A stretch of 64,000 bases of DNA from Trissonchulus latispiculum (GCA_030248195.1 JASAND010032069.1:62001-126000), one strand, 5' to 3'. Counted from the first letter of the stretch, positions 43,832 to 55,279 are shown. Notes: generated from the sequence alone by a model not told the origin. Made by a program: numbers and translations.

Positions 43832-46800
43832 TTATCTTGTGTTGGTCATTAACTACCTGCGAATTTTGGTAAAATTTAGACTTTAGCGCATTTTAGCAAC
43901 TTTTCTCGAATTCTAATTCATTCAAATTTTCTAAATTTATTGAATTAGGAATGCAATTTACTTTATTTCCTTGCATCTAAACCTAAATTTGTTTTCTTCG
44001 CGAGTTTCTCGTATAATACGAGTTGTGCAAAAAATCCTTGAATTTTTAATAGGTATAAATGAAAAAATGGTCTTCTTTCCTTGAATTTCCAGTTCAGCTA
44101 TTTTTCCTCAAATTTTGTTAGAAAGCTCCTTCGTAGTTTGTTATACTCTCTACAACGTGTTGCCTGTATACGTATTACGTATTACGTTGTACTGTGCGTT
44201 TTTCTTGTTTTAGCTGAAAAGTTTTCTTCTATTTTAGCATTTCTACCGTTTGGACATAATCTTAGCACTTTATACGTATATAACTGATCTCACCTTTCGT
44301 GTTTTTAACTGCCACTAACGTTCTTTTTTTTAGGCGTTCGGCTTAATTTGTGGTTTTTTTCCGGCTGCTTGGTACCTGGACGCCCAAATTTGGTATCCTG
44401 GCCTATGTCTATCCAGTCGGATATTTTGGGAGGTTTACTGACGGAGTGGAGGTTTGGTGTGGAGGTCATTTGCCTCGCCACCTGCATATTTGGAACTACA
44501 CCTTGGATGTCTTGGACGGCGATAATTTGCCGTAGAAATTTGACCTTTTGGTAGTATTTTGTATATAGAATGCCTTGCGAAATTCAGAGGGGCCTAACTG
44601 ACTGAGGCTGTCAATCAGGACAAACATTGGGCATATGCATGGACTTTTCTCAACTGGTTCAAAAATCGGCTACGGAGGTTCGTTAAGTTATGTTGAATCT
44701 TAATTGTCAGGAAAAATTTTGGTCCGAAATGTGGGGTTGTGGACCTTGGTGGTACCTTTTTCTTTCATTTTAACACTTTTACAAACTTTTATCTTATAGA
44801 TGTAGGAGGTTCTGGATGGTCCCAGGGGGTTGGATGTGACTAAGATAAACAAATTGCTGTGTTACATGATCCTCTGTTCGTGTTTTGAAATGATATGTGA
44901 AAGTACGTATGCCAAATTGCGGGTTTTGTTTCTTGAATTAGTCTGCAAACTTTGATAATTTTATTGATTTTTCTTGCTTGTAAAATCCCTTAAAATTTGC
45001 GTAAAACTTTGTTAGTGATTATTAGGGGGCGTACATGTGTGGGTGGTTGCTCGCCTCAGTCCAGCTGTTTATTTTCGGAACCTCCTACACTTTGATCTCA
45101 AACTCAATTTTTACCTCAATTTCCTTTTTAACGCAAAATCTGTTCACATACGTATAGGCAACAGTTTTGGGAGTACTTTTATATTGTCCTCCCGTTTCTC
45201 GGGGGGTGCTGCTGTCACTGTCCAAATCCTCCGGATCAGGATTTCGGGGAGGTGGAGAGTGACTAGCAGCACATTCACATAGATTGCGTTAGCTTTTAGC
45301 CATGTTTTCTTGCTAGGGAACTGTCAAAGCGCCCTGACCTGGTATCAGGATTCCTGGGGCTTGGATCTCTGGCCGTTTCCCTCCCTAAATTCGTAGGTAG
45401 GGCCTGTAATTTGGTTGTGCTGGTAGTATAGATGTTACTGTTGGTTGTGGTATATGGATATGTGTTTATTGTTTTTGTGTACATTTTTCTATTGTTTTGT
45501 GTGTATGCATATTTACGTACGTACTTATATTTGTTTTGTATTTTTCTAGTAAATTCCACCCGCCCGTCCCGGCAGGCCTGTGTCTCCCCTTGTGAGCGCC
45601 AGTTTGGAATGATCGGGTTGGTCGTCTGAACCCGGAGGTTTCGGTTCTTGGATTGGGTGAGCTCGTCTGGGCTCTGGATTGGTCGGTTTCTTGTCTACGG
45701 TCCCTGGGTGCTATCACGCTTTTCGGAGGGTTCTAGCCCTTTGGCGGGCGGCCCCCCGGGGGCACAGGTGGGACCTCATTTGGTTGATTGGGCCGGTTTC
45801 TTCTGTTCCGGTGTTTGTGGGAAGGCCAGTTGTGGTGCCTTAGAACTTTATATTGTTTGGTTGTGTGCCTACTTGGCAGAGAGATGGTTTGCGGTTGGTG
45901 ACGTGGGGTGGACCCGTGTATATTAGTGGAAACCGGTGCGTTGTTGGGTGACGCATTTTGCTGGAAACAAACCTCCTTTTCCCCGGCACAGGTCTGTCTT
46001 CTCCGTTCTCCCCATTTGTTATTGTTTTGACTTTTTTATTTTGTGTACCGATATATATAACTGAGGTGGGGGGAATTGCTGTTTGATTTGGGCTGTGCGT
46101 GGGTGGGGGGAGCCGGGTGAAAGTTTACTTTAAAAGTTGGAGTTTTCTTCCTTTGCAGGAGGTTTCGGATTTTTTTGCTTTTATTGAGGTGCTCTCTACC
46201 TTGGCTTGGCCATTGTATCATTTTCTTTATTTACTCTATTTTGTTCTACTACCAGCAATTTCTATGTTGTATTTTACTCATTTCATACGTTTTCCGGTAC
46301 TTACCTGTCGGTTTGTGTTTCTTTTCTTTCTGTCTAAAAAGGAGAACATGATACTTTCTTCGTCAAAAGTATTCTTCCCATTTTTGTGCTGCAATTTTCT
46401 GCCATGTCTAAGATTCGTCGGTGCTTTATAGTATTTGTGCTTTATTATCATGTGCTTTATATTACTTATCTACCTGGTTTTGGCATTGTTAGTCGGTTTA
46501 TCCGGTTGGAGTACTTTGTTTTTAAAGTTGGAGGAAGTTTCCTTTGAGTGTAGGAGGTTTGGAAAATTTTTTTGTTGTTTGCCGCGTGGCTCCGCGCGGG
46601 TCTTTTGGTCCTGTATATTGTAGTTTGTGTGTTGTCTATTGTGTTAGTACGTAGTTTTCTGCTTTAGCTGGGCAGGCACCCTGTAGTGGGCCCGTGTATG
46701 TGTGTTGTCGGCGCTCTGTCCTTTGTCTGTCTCTAGGGAGGTTCCTTAGTGTAGTTTTACGGTTTTGGAAAATTTTCTCACACGCGTTTTACCATACTAG

Positions 46801-46886
46801 TACGTATGTTTCGTGACTAGTTCTAAATTTTACCCTACTAATTACTGTAACGCGGCGTGGGCGCGCGGTGCAGTGAGGGGGTAATT
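43832..46886 (+). other. Long 3' region of the LTR element, largely non-coding
   Basis: T-rich and G/T-rich sequence with many short hydrophobic open frames, likely compositional. One frame (44350-44535, after a T-rich tract ending in AG) reads ...KFGILAYVYPVGYFGRF and LPRHLHIWNYTLDVLDGDNL; it is the best candidate for a short spliced ORF in this region but has no family match. The 3' end (46870-46886) holds the G-rich tract CAGTGAGGGGGTAATT, the likely polypurine tract. Confidence 0.4.
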
Positions 46887-47371
46887 TGTGAAATATTCCT
46901 TGTGTTTCGCATCTTTTCGTGAAAATCTTCATAAATGATGAAACAAATTTGACCTTAGCTAATCGGGTAGTTTTGCACTATGGAGTTAGAATTCAAAACG
47001 TTGTAGGTGTTAGTTGGTTCACTGATTCGGGCGGGAGCAGTCAGGTCTTTGTTTAGTGGATTTTGTGTGGGCAGCTGTGACTTTTGAGTCTTAATAGTGA
47101 ATTTGTTGTGAGCATTTTGTTATATTATTCGAACTTAGTGCCTTTGAAAATTATGAAGATGTACATTTGAATTTGTTTAATTGAAGTAAAAGTATCGTGT
47201 TTTTCTAAACTTCTAGTTTCTGCATTTTCGTAGATAGGCGCGAGGAGATAGTACTTAGGCATACACTACCGAAGCGAGAACCTGCACATGTTGGTATATT
47301 AGTCGCATATTACATATTAGTCACATATTAGTCGTTTATTTAACAGTACGTTGAGCAACCACATTTCCACA
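46887..47371 (+). repeat. 3' LTR (485 bp)
   Basis: Same start and end as the 5' LTR. It is about 40 bp longer, mainly from an ATTAGTCGCATATTACAT-type short repeat at about 47293-47335. The two LTRs differ by several substitutions as well, so the insertion is not brand new. Confidence 0.92.
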
Positions 47372-47726
47372 CACTAGTTGTCACGAGTGACAACTATGGA
47401 GACAACCGCCGTTGTCACAACGCGTTGTCACAAAATTGTCAAGTGTAACCACGGCTTTAGACTTCAATAGAAGTCATAACAATGCATGACCCAATATGGG
47501 TCACATGGCCCACAGGTCACAGGCCCAAGCTTTAAATAAGGTTTATTTCGCATTATTGACATTTTTTAATGAATTTAACCGCACAGTAATCCTTTAGCAT
47601 TAAACAAATTTTGCGGGTATCTTACGGGTATCACTTGACTGCGGGCCGCGGGGCGGATACCAGCTTGCGGGTAGCGGGGCGGGGTGAATCGCCAAAATGG
47701 TACCCGCTTCCAACTTTGTGCACACC

Positions 47727-49373
47727 AAATTTTACCTTCCAGGGTGGCACCGAATTTATTTTCCAAATTTTCGACGTTTCTTCAAGTTTGAGCTAGCACT
47801 GCTCTCAAACCAATTGGGTAACAGCAAAGCTAATGCCATGAACATATGGCCCAATTTGTCTTCTCATACTTTGCCAAAGCATGGACGTTTTCATTGAACC
47901 AACCAGCTGTGAAAATTTTTTAAGTGTACTTATGTTGGGTATCGCCAAAATCGGGAGTCGGCCAGATTCTCGTGGGCGCTGTGAATTATAGGAACCACTT
48001 AGGAATGTGATACTTTATAGTATCTTGTGCACGCACATGCTTTACATGCCTGCAAAAAAGTATTGAAATCCAACAAACTTTTGGCACCCCCATTTTAGTC
48101 GCCTTCCCTTAAAGTGGACACGTCCGTTAATACACATAACTATGTATCTAATTTCCCGAGCGCAAACGCCTTTAACCAAGTCACCGGGTCACAGAAGACA
48201 AAAACGGCTGGTGTTACTGGTTGCAGAATAAACTTCAGTTGGAGCAGTGGACATTTTGTTGCTTGCAGCCCGAAAGTATTAATCTGTTCACATAAACTTA
48301 TTCACGTTAAAGTAGAACTTAATAAATAGAGAAAACCAGAAAAGTGTTCAAATAAGGAACTGTTTAGGCATGAGAAGTCATGAATAACTTTATGGCGTAG
48401 TCGGAAAGCTCAGGAAAGTGAACACTTAAAGTCGCCTTTGAACTGTAAAGACTAAGTTTTGAAAAGCTCTAACCTACAATTCTAGCAACCAGGTTTTGGG
48501 CATTGAATATAATAAAAATCAAAGTATATCAGAAAATAGCTAATAAAACCCAGTTAAGAGTTCTGACACTTAAGGCACAGGCCCAAGACAAACAGAAGCT
48601 TTCTTGGCTGTGAATTTTGTTATAGATTTGTCCCACAAGTTTCTATGTAATTCTCATTCGATTTTTATTTCGATTCGTTTAAAAATGTCAATCACAAACA
48701 GGTAACGGTAAAGGTAAAGTGACCCCTGGAGAGAACTCCAACCTACAGAAGGTTATAGGGTGCCAGTGTTTATCTCCGGATTCACATACCGAAACCAGGA
48801 GCGACAACTCTAATGCTGACTACATCTATGGAAGATTTTCCCTATGCTTTCCACAAATTTCAGTTAAATAATGAAAACATAATATTCCACTGGTATATAC
48901 GGGGATCGTTGCATACATGTTGGTTCAAAGGCTAATTTTCTTGATTAATCTTGGAGCCTAGCAAACAGGCTTTGCCTTCAAGTCAGCATATACTGATGAA
49001 ACAAAACTGGTTAAATATTGGTTCATAAATTTTGAATGTATGTTACTTCTAACTTAATTCTAGTTTTTCAGCATTCACTACTGGCTAGCAACCGTAATTT
49101 CAATTTACAGATAAAAGAGCTTAGCAAGAATACAACAACAACGACGCTACATGAAACAGTCAAATGACGGAATTTGCAACCTTTACATCTCAACCTGGAA
49201 GAAATTAAAAGGTTGTGGAAATCTCAACGACACTTAAAAACTGTTTACGCAAGCATTCGCTGCAAGAAAGTTTTCGAGGACTTTCGCAAGAAAAACGTTT
49301 GTCTCTTGTTTTAGCCTCTTATGGAATTGGGCTTCAATTGACTTAAATTTAACTTTATCTACGTAAGCACTAA
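47727..49373. other. Unassigned sequence with one dispersed repeat
   Basis: 48709-48795 holds an 85-bp repeat (GTAAAGTGACCCCTGGAGAG ... ATCTCCGGATTCACA) also found at 55455-55540. No genes recognised: an open frame at 48114-48329 lacks an ATG, and its minus strand offers only short frames. Confidence 0.35.
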
Positions 49374-49380
49374 ACCGCAC

Positions 49381-49758
49381 CAAGAGTACATAATATAAGA
49401 GTGTGCCACTAGGCACACTCTATGTTATCAGAGCAAAAACTATGCTCTGCTCGCTAACGGCCCACCCCCCCCCGCAAATCAGACCCTTCACTTCAAAGAA
49501 TTTTGAGCGCTATGTTTATGTTCTAAAGCTCGAAGCAGGCACAAAATTCGCGCACGCACTGCTTGTGTTTTCGAGCTTAAGCACATAAACATAGAGCGAG
49601 TGAGCGTACCCCCGTTTCGACTAGGTACTGATTTGCGGGGGGGTCACTAGGGTCTGATTTGCGGGGGGGGGGGTGGGCCGTTAGCGTGCAGAGCATAGTT
49701 TTTGCTCTGATAACATAGAGCTTGCCTAGTTGCATACTCTTATTATTATGTACTCTTG
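49381..49758. mobile_element. CAAGAG-terminus MITE, subtype A (copy 2)
   Basis: A 378-bp element starting CAAGAGTACATAATATAAGA and ending TATTATTATGTACTCTTG; nearly identical in the core to 5207-5592. Flanks are ACCGCAC (49374-49380) and ATCGCAC (49759-49765), a 7-bp duplication with one mismatch. This target fits the RTANTAY consensus less well than the other copies. Confidence 0.88.
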
Positions 49759-49765
49759 ATCGCAC

Positions 49766-51396
49766 CAAACTATAAAAGATTTAAGTCAGCTTAAATCTTG
49801 ACGCTACAGATGCCATCTTTTCACCAACTATGTGGCGGACAGCTACGCAGTTGACACAGTTTGCTGGGGTCTTGCCCAGTATTTCGGAGTGGCCACGGCC
49901 GGTCGCTAACGCACAAAAATGTAGAATTAAATTAAAAATTGCGCCAAAAATGACAAATATTTGTATGCACCGTATTCAATTTTCATGGTTGCTTGCTGAA
50001 CTCCACGTTTTAATTGGGTACCAGTACGCAGCTTGCGGGTAATAAAGCAGGGTCCAATTGAGGGGGTGTGCTGTTACAGTGTGGAGGATGTGTCACACTT
50101 ATATTATATATCATTATAAAGTCTACATGTTTATGTCCTCTTGTTTGATGGCATTATTTGTGTGTGTAGCAGTTAGCAGTAATTCATTCCTGACAGCGTA
50201 ATCACAATCAACTACATCAACAACAGTTGCGAAGATGCAGTCATACCCGGCGTCCACAGACTGCAGTGCTAAAAATACATTCTGGGTTTTCAATGGGATT
50301 CCTACTTAGTTAAGCCGTCAAAGTAACACTGTGCAAATTGGAACGCAGTCACTGGAAATACCAGATACCAAATGTGTACTATTAAAATATTTATGGTTCG
50401 CTCGGCTGACGGAAACTTCAACTTAACTAATTCTGTGAATCTAGCAAGTGGTATGTATTCCACCAAACCCATTACGACATCCCATCGAATAGAAAGCCTT
50501 GTGTAACCATTAACATAAAGGCTGGAGTTACTGGCTTTCAGACTTTACTAGAACTAGGAATCGTCATTAACTAAAACCTAATAAACTGAAATTAATGTAT
50601 ATCTGGCTGAACAAGAAATGGCTGGCAACTCTTATACGGAGAATACACTGCTTTGCTTAATATTGAGAGAGTTTTTGCCCGCTTACCACTTCATATATGA
50701 GTTTATTATTTAAATTAAAATAGGAATGCACGATTCTGCACCATTTTATTATTAATCAACGATGCTACTACTAAAATCTGTGTGACCGTTTCTCATCCTT
50801 CCTATTGTAATGACTTTAATAGGTACATATGTTACTAGTGGGCACGGACCAGAGTTTCAAACCTTAACCTTTGTACCTTTCTTTGGTAAAATTAACTTCC
50901 TCATTGACTGGAAACAATTTAACTATTAAGTAGTTCACAAACGAAACAGTTATGCAACTGTAAAAGTGAGTTGCAAATGATCACCTACATTTGGAAATTC
51001 TGACCTTTGTGATCTGTGTCTATACGAGTAGTTCACAAAACTGAACTATACTTCACAAACCAATAAAAAATATAAGTTAACAGAAACCTTAGTTCAAAGC
51101 AGAAACAAAAGATTACAAAATTCTCTTAAAGTTGACTTTGCATCAAATTCTGCTTAACTTTTCCTCGAGGAAGGCGTAAAATAATCTGGGCAAATAATGT
51201 GCTACGTGCCTAATTATGTGTCGCCCACTTGTCACGAATCTCAGCTATATAGAAAGGTCTCTGGAATCAACATTAAACACATTATTTCACGCTGAATTCA
51301 TTATTTATACTAGATTTTAGGCATATGCTCTAAATAAGCAACTGGCAACGGGCACTTGTGCGTTAGAAGTTACACACATTGGATTCTAATTCCGGT
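49766..51396. other. Unassigned sequence with weak coding-like remnants
   Basis: At about 50235-50306 an ATG frame reads MQSYPASTDCSAKNTFWVFN and stops. The same frame then stays open for 38 more codons (to about 50424), and an overlapping frame gives another 37-codon ATG ORF (from 50394). Balanced composition suggests decayed coding sequence, but no family is recognisable. The rest is AT-rich. Confidence 0.2.
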
Positions 51397-51747
51397 TTAA
51401 GGGGGGGGGGGTCCGTTTTTGGCCGATTTTTCGACCATCTCCGATTTTGCTCATTTTCACATATTTTGTTGTCCGATTGGTATATTTTAACGAATTTTTG
51501 AAATGAAGGTCGGATCTCTTACGGTTAGCGAGTAATTACACCTCAAAGTTGATGCCAGTATGCGTTAAACATAGGAAACGGAAAAAGTGGTGATTTTTTC
51601 GTGCGCCAGAGAAATCTCGCCAACGACAAAATGGAGCGCTTCAACGTCCACCCTATATCATATATACGATCTCGAAGGGTGATTTGTAGGAAGCAGAATT
51701 TTAATTTAGGCCTTCAAAAATTTTTCATTAATTTTTTAAGTTTGCGA

Positions 51748-52577
51748 TAGAGATGAGATCAGGGCCGAGAAAGCCCGGCCCGGCCCAGCCCGGCCCGGCC
51801 CGACGGGCCGGGCCGGGCCGCGCAGACCTGATGTCCAGTCAGGGCCGGGCCGGACCGGGCCTGAGAACAAATTGGTAAGGGCCGGGCCGGGCCGCGCAGC
51901 TCCCAATGGAAAAAGCCCGGCCCGGCCCGGCCCTGCTAAGCCCTGACGTTTTTTACATATTAATCTATTGCACATGTACACTTTCCAATTCTAATAATTG
52001 TCTTTGCCTTCCTGACTTCAAATTTCTTGCTTTCTTTGCACCAAATGAGACTGCATGAGCCAAATATTGTTTGAGTTTGCGTACGGTTTTTCGAAGTTTT
52101 AGATGATAATCAGTGCCTGTTTGTGTTTGTTTGTCTGCTTTTGAGTAACAAAAATTCAACCAACTATGTAACTATTTTAAACTCACTAAAACAGTAAACC
52201 ACTTCGGTAATTCGACCTCGGGGTAATTTAGTCTTCCGATTTAATTATTCTCTTGACTAATTTTCTTAGTAGGGTGGATTCTGAAATACTCATTATGCAT
52301 AATTGATCTGAGAGAACATGTACTTTGGGTCTCGAAAATAAGATAGTAAGGCAGAACACATGATTGCACACGTCTCAAAACGCCATCGAAGAATTTTTTT
52401 AAAACTCAGGGCTTTTCAGGGCCGGGCCGGGCCGCGCAGACCTAAACGGCACTCAGGGCCGGGCCGGGCCAGGGCCTGAAATTTTTGACACAGGGCCGGG
52501 CCGGGCCGGGCAGACCTAAAAATTGAACAGGGCCGGGCCGGGCCGGGCCTGAAAATTCGGCCCTGATCTCATCTCTA
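51748..52577. mobile_element. hAT-type non-autonomous element with GGGCCGGGCC arrays
   Basis: An 830-bp element, termini TAGAGATGAGATCAGGGCCG and its inverse, flanked by the perfect 8-bp duplication GTTTGCGA at 51740-51747 and 52578-52585. Both ends carry arrays of GGGCCGGGCC with GCGCAGACCT between units. A right-end remnant of the same family lies at 20735-20850. Confidence 0.9.
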
Positions 52578-53314
52578 GTTTGCGAACAGCCAAATTTGAC
52601 TGTTTTGCAATGTTAAAATTGGGGGTCAGTAAGTTTGATGAAATATTCTGAAAGCTGTAAGCCCTAATTAAAAATTCTACTTCCTACAAATCACAGCTTA
52701 TGACAAGACATTTCGAACGATACCAATTGATCCTGGTTAGCTCTGTCGGTTTTCGAGATTTCTCTGGGGCAGAAATCACAATTTTTAGCAAAATTTATGA
52801 AATTCCCGTTTTTTGGCAAATAACCTAGAGCTATGGCAACACCGACCTATAAAATGTTAGACTATCTATTTGGGCACGATTATTGATGACTTTAGGTCAA
52901 GTTTGGGCACAAATGGTGCAGATTAGTGCACCCAGTTGGTCGCTGGGGTCAAATATTGGGGTCTGACAACCATAATCTCAAAAATAGCGATTTTTCAAAT
53001 TTTTCGAAATACGTTAAATTTATATCAATCGAAAGCTCTCATTGTCGGGAACATTTTTTCGTCTTGGACCATTGCCCGCAAATGCACCAAATTTAAGTTA
53101 TCGGCCGTTAAATGATTTTCGTGGTCAAGGCTTTTCAGCGTCGGTGCTACTTCCTAAAATCACTAAATAAACTCATAAAGACACGTTTCCCATTAAAAGC
53201 TACCCTAAGTTCTTAGTTTGCATCAGATTTAAAACATTTCAACCGAATATAGCTCCATTCTCAAGGAAGTTCAGGGGGTTAAAGTTAAAGGTTAAAGGTT
53301 AGGTTAAAGTGCCT

Positions 53315-54010
53315 TGGCTTATGTCGATCTGAGTAGGGGCAAACACTTTCTTCTATTTAACGGATTAACTTAATGACTCTGTCCACTTGAAATCAGCAGG
53401 GGTCAATTTCTTCCCAGTTCTACAATAGTACAGTTTACCTCTGTTACACTGGACAGAAATAAAGAGGGGGTGTATAAGTGTTAGTTAAATCATGTTTTAT
53501 TTATATCAGTAAACAGATTTCACTTGTCAATTTGAAATTTGTTGAAATTATTACGAATCTAATTATCAATCGACTTTTTAAAACAGCTTTTAAATGGTGA
53601 AAATATGAATTCATTATTAGCCCTTTTTTGAATTGAACTAAGTTAAATTGTAGCATTTTACAACTTTAAACTTTAATGTTAATACTAGTTTTTAATGGTA
53701 ACGTTAATAGTAATGTAAACCTAAATCTTTTAATCAACTAAAAAGCTAAAATACAACTTTGCAACACGTTATTAATATCAGTTTTTGGCAATTTATTTTA
53801 TTCTTAAAAGTTTTAGCTTTAGATCATATATAGAAAAACATTCTTTAACATTCACCCCCTATTTATTTATGTCCAGTGCATCAGAGTTAAACTGTACTAT
53901 TGTAGAACTGGGAAGAAATTGACCCCTGCTGATTTCAAGTGGACAGAGTCATTAAGTTAATCCTTTAAATAGAAGAAAACGTTTGCCCCTACTCAGATCG
54001 ACATAAGCCA
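53315..54010. mobile_element. Foldback element built from two inverted copies of a dispersed repeat
   Basis: Arms of about 158 bp (53315-53472 and 53853-54010) are inverted copies: TGGCTTATGTCGATCTGAG, GGGGCAAAC, CTGTCCACTTGAAATCAGCA, GTTCTACAATAGTACAG. The central 380 bp is AT-rich. A third, partial copy of the arm sequence lies at 55590-55660. No flanking duplication was found. Confidence 0.65.
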
Positions 54011-54218
54011 GTTTATTTGCTGCGGCACCGCCGTTTTCACCAGTTTTCAAATTGCATGCAATTGATAGCCGGTTACTCGTTAAGTACAGAACGAAACTAC
54101 TCGAAATTGAAACTCGATATGCAGGACATATGTGACAAAATTTTGTGTGAAAATGAGCAAAATCCGTGACCATAAAATTTTTCATGGTGGACCCCCCCTT
54201 AAGCTCATTCCACTGAAA

Positions 54219-54290
54219 CATCTTTGGCTCAGTTGGTTAGAGCGTCTGCGCGTTAAGCAGGAGGCCGTGCGTTCGAGTCCCTCCGGGTAC
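54219..54290 (+). pseudogene. tRNA-like sequence, probably a pseudogene
   Basis: TGGCTCAGTTGGTTAGAGC is a standard D arm (A box), followed by an anticodon stem TCTGC/GCAGG with loop GCGTTAA and a T-loop TTCGAGT (B box, GTTCGAGTCC). Drawn this way, positions 34-36 are GTT (Asn), but U33 is C, the T stem pairs at only three of five positions, and no acceptor stem forms between ACATCTT and the 3' side. It lies 17 bp beyond the TTAA-flanked element. It could be a tRNA pseudogene or the head of a SINE. Confidence 0.5.
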
Positions 54291-55279
54291 CCGATTTTAT
54301 CGGCGGCAACTTTCTTTCTTGTTTTAAGCAAGTTAAGTATCCAAGCGAACGTGGATGAGTGTTAGTGTTATGCGTGGTCGTTAAATATAAATTAAACGAT
54401 AGCTGAAAATTTGCGCCGAACTCGATGTCGATCGGTCTATATTATCATCATACCAGGTTTTAAATTTTATAATTTTAATAAAAATGTTGTCGTCGTATTT
54501 TTGTCCAAATTGAGCTTTTCTGTTTTCTTTTCTTCTCTTTCGTAATTTTGTAACGATTGTTAACAACTGAGATTATTAACTAATTATTAAAATTATTATT
54601 AAACAATTAACAAGACTAAAAGTATTTGTTTAGCGAAATGATTGTACATACAATTTTTGTAATAGGATGCCAGATACGTATGCTATTGCAAACTCTATCA
54701 TATTTTAAAGTCGTCATACCATTAAGTTTAGAGGTGCTCATAGCGGAGGATGGAAATTTGGTCTCTTTAACTATACTTAACTGTTTAACTAAAGTTGCCA
54801 CACACTTGGACTCTTTAACTAGCTCGATTTAGAAGGAATTTAAATTTCATCATATCAATAAAGTCCTCCCAAAGAAAAATTGGACACCTTCCATAGCTTA
54901 TTGCGGCGGTTGTTGCGGTCATCTGTCTGCTTCTGACAACAAATGGTGTGTTATTTACTTTCTTTTGTTGGCTGGCTAAATAAATTAACCGCACATAATC
55001 CTAGCAGCGCCAGCAACAGCAGCACCACCACCAATAATGGATCATATCAAGGAAATCTTCCCCTCAAATATTGGACAACTTCAACTGATACCAACGACTA
55101 ACGCAACATTAGAAAATTATATTTATGGTTATTTCTTGATCCCTTTCCAGCTTTTATTCAACTAAACTTTCCTAGGTTAATCTAATTTGTACCTATATTG
55201 GTTGAGAGAGCTATCAGGAGGCACGGATGGAAGATCATTTATTGTCTACATATTATAAGTTTACACCATAAAATTAGCA
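54291..55279. other. Non-coding, 3' of the Rab gene
   Basis: AT-rich, nothing assigned. At 54905-54985 a plus-strand frame after TTCCATAG reads a strongly hydrophobic LIAAVVAVICLLLTTNGV... to a stop; it could be a membrane-spanning terminal exon but stands alone. A CAG/CAC-rich microsatellite occurs at about 55003-55035. Confidence 0.3.

Larger units (their letters stand above)
38384..47371 (+). mobile_element. Ty3/gypsy-type LTR retrotransposon retaining gag but without recognisable RT/RNase H
   Basis: About 9 kb, bounded by two related LTRs and the 4-bp duplication CACT (38380-38383 and 47372-47375). Order: 5' LTR, primer-binding site, long Pro/Gly-rich leader of gag, capsid, zinc knuckle, a piece resembling the post-protease region, a short piece resembling the integrase tail, then about 3 kb of largely non-coding sequence, a G-rich polypurine tract and the 3' LTR. 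I found no RT catalytic YxDD, RNase H or integrase core on either strand. This is the layout of a gag-only (TR-GAG-like) or internally deleted element. Several frameshifts break the gag reading frame, some near G runs. Confidence 0.85.
38147..47456. mobile_element. Harbinger-like MITE split by the LTR element
   Basis: Termini AGCCGTGGTTACACTTGACA and its inverse, with TTA on both sides (38144-38146 and 47457-47459). A 3-bp TTA duplication fits PIF/Harbinger. The element proper is 38147-38383 plus 47376-47456, about 318 bp, filled with TTGTCACAACGCGTTG units in both orientations. No coding capacity. Confidence 0.65.
37390..47718. mobile_element. hAT-type element (outer shell of the second nest)
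   Basis: Termini CAGAGTTGGAAGTGGGCC (37390) and GGGTACCCGCTTCCAACTTTG in two pieces at the right end (47718), flanked by the perfect 8-bp duplication TGCACACC at 37382-37389 and 47719-47726. The shell itself is only about 1.1 kb; the rest is later insertions. The left interior (37430-37640) is closely related to 33430-33660 of the other hAT shell. No transposase ORF. Confidence 0.87.
51401..54198. mobile_element. TTAA-flanked element (piggyBac or Kolobok type), second copy
   Basis: Flanked by TTAA at 51397-51400 and 54199-54202, with G-run/C-run termini followed by inverted GATTTTGCTCATTTTCACA. Same terminal architecture as 30159-32203. It contains a hAT-type insertion (51748-52577) and a foldback unit (53315-54010). 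Interior phrases such as TATATCAATCGAAAGCTCTC recur in related form at 31760 and 36820. No transposase ORF. Confidence 0.7.

Noticed and set aside
46099..46623. Hydrophobic open frames near the 3' LTR as an envelope gene
   Set aside because: T-rich DNA yields Phe/Leu runs in all frames; no signal peptide-Cys pattern or fusion-protein layout was seen.
51736..51981. Open frame with GPGRAG repeats
   Set aside because: Same cause: GC-rich transposon array read as protein.
54219..54290. Functional tRNA gene
   Set aside because: A and B boxes look right, but U33, the T stem and the acceptor stem do not; kept only as a tRNA-like pseudogene.
55000..55045. Minus-strand frame ending in a run of Cys codons, considered as the Rab C terminus
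   Set aside because: It is a CAG/CAC microsatellite; the phase does not fit, and a proper last exon ending CCWQ was found at 55305-55410.
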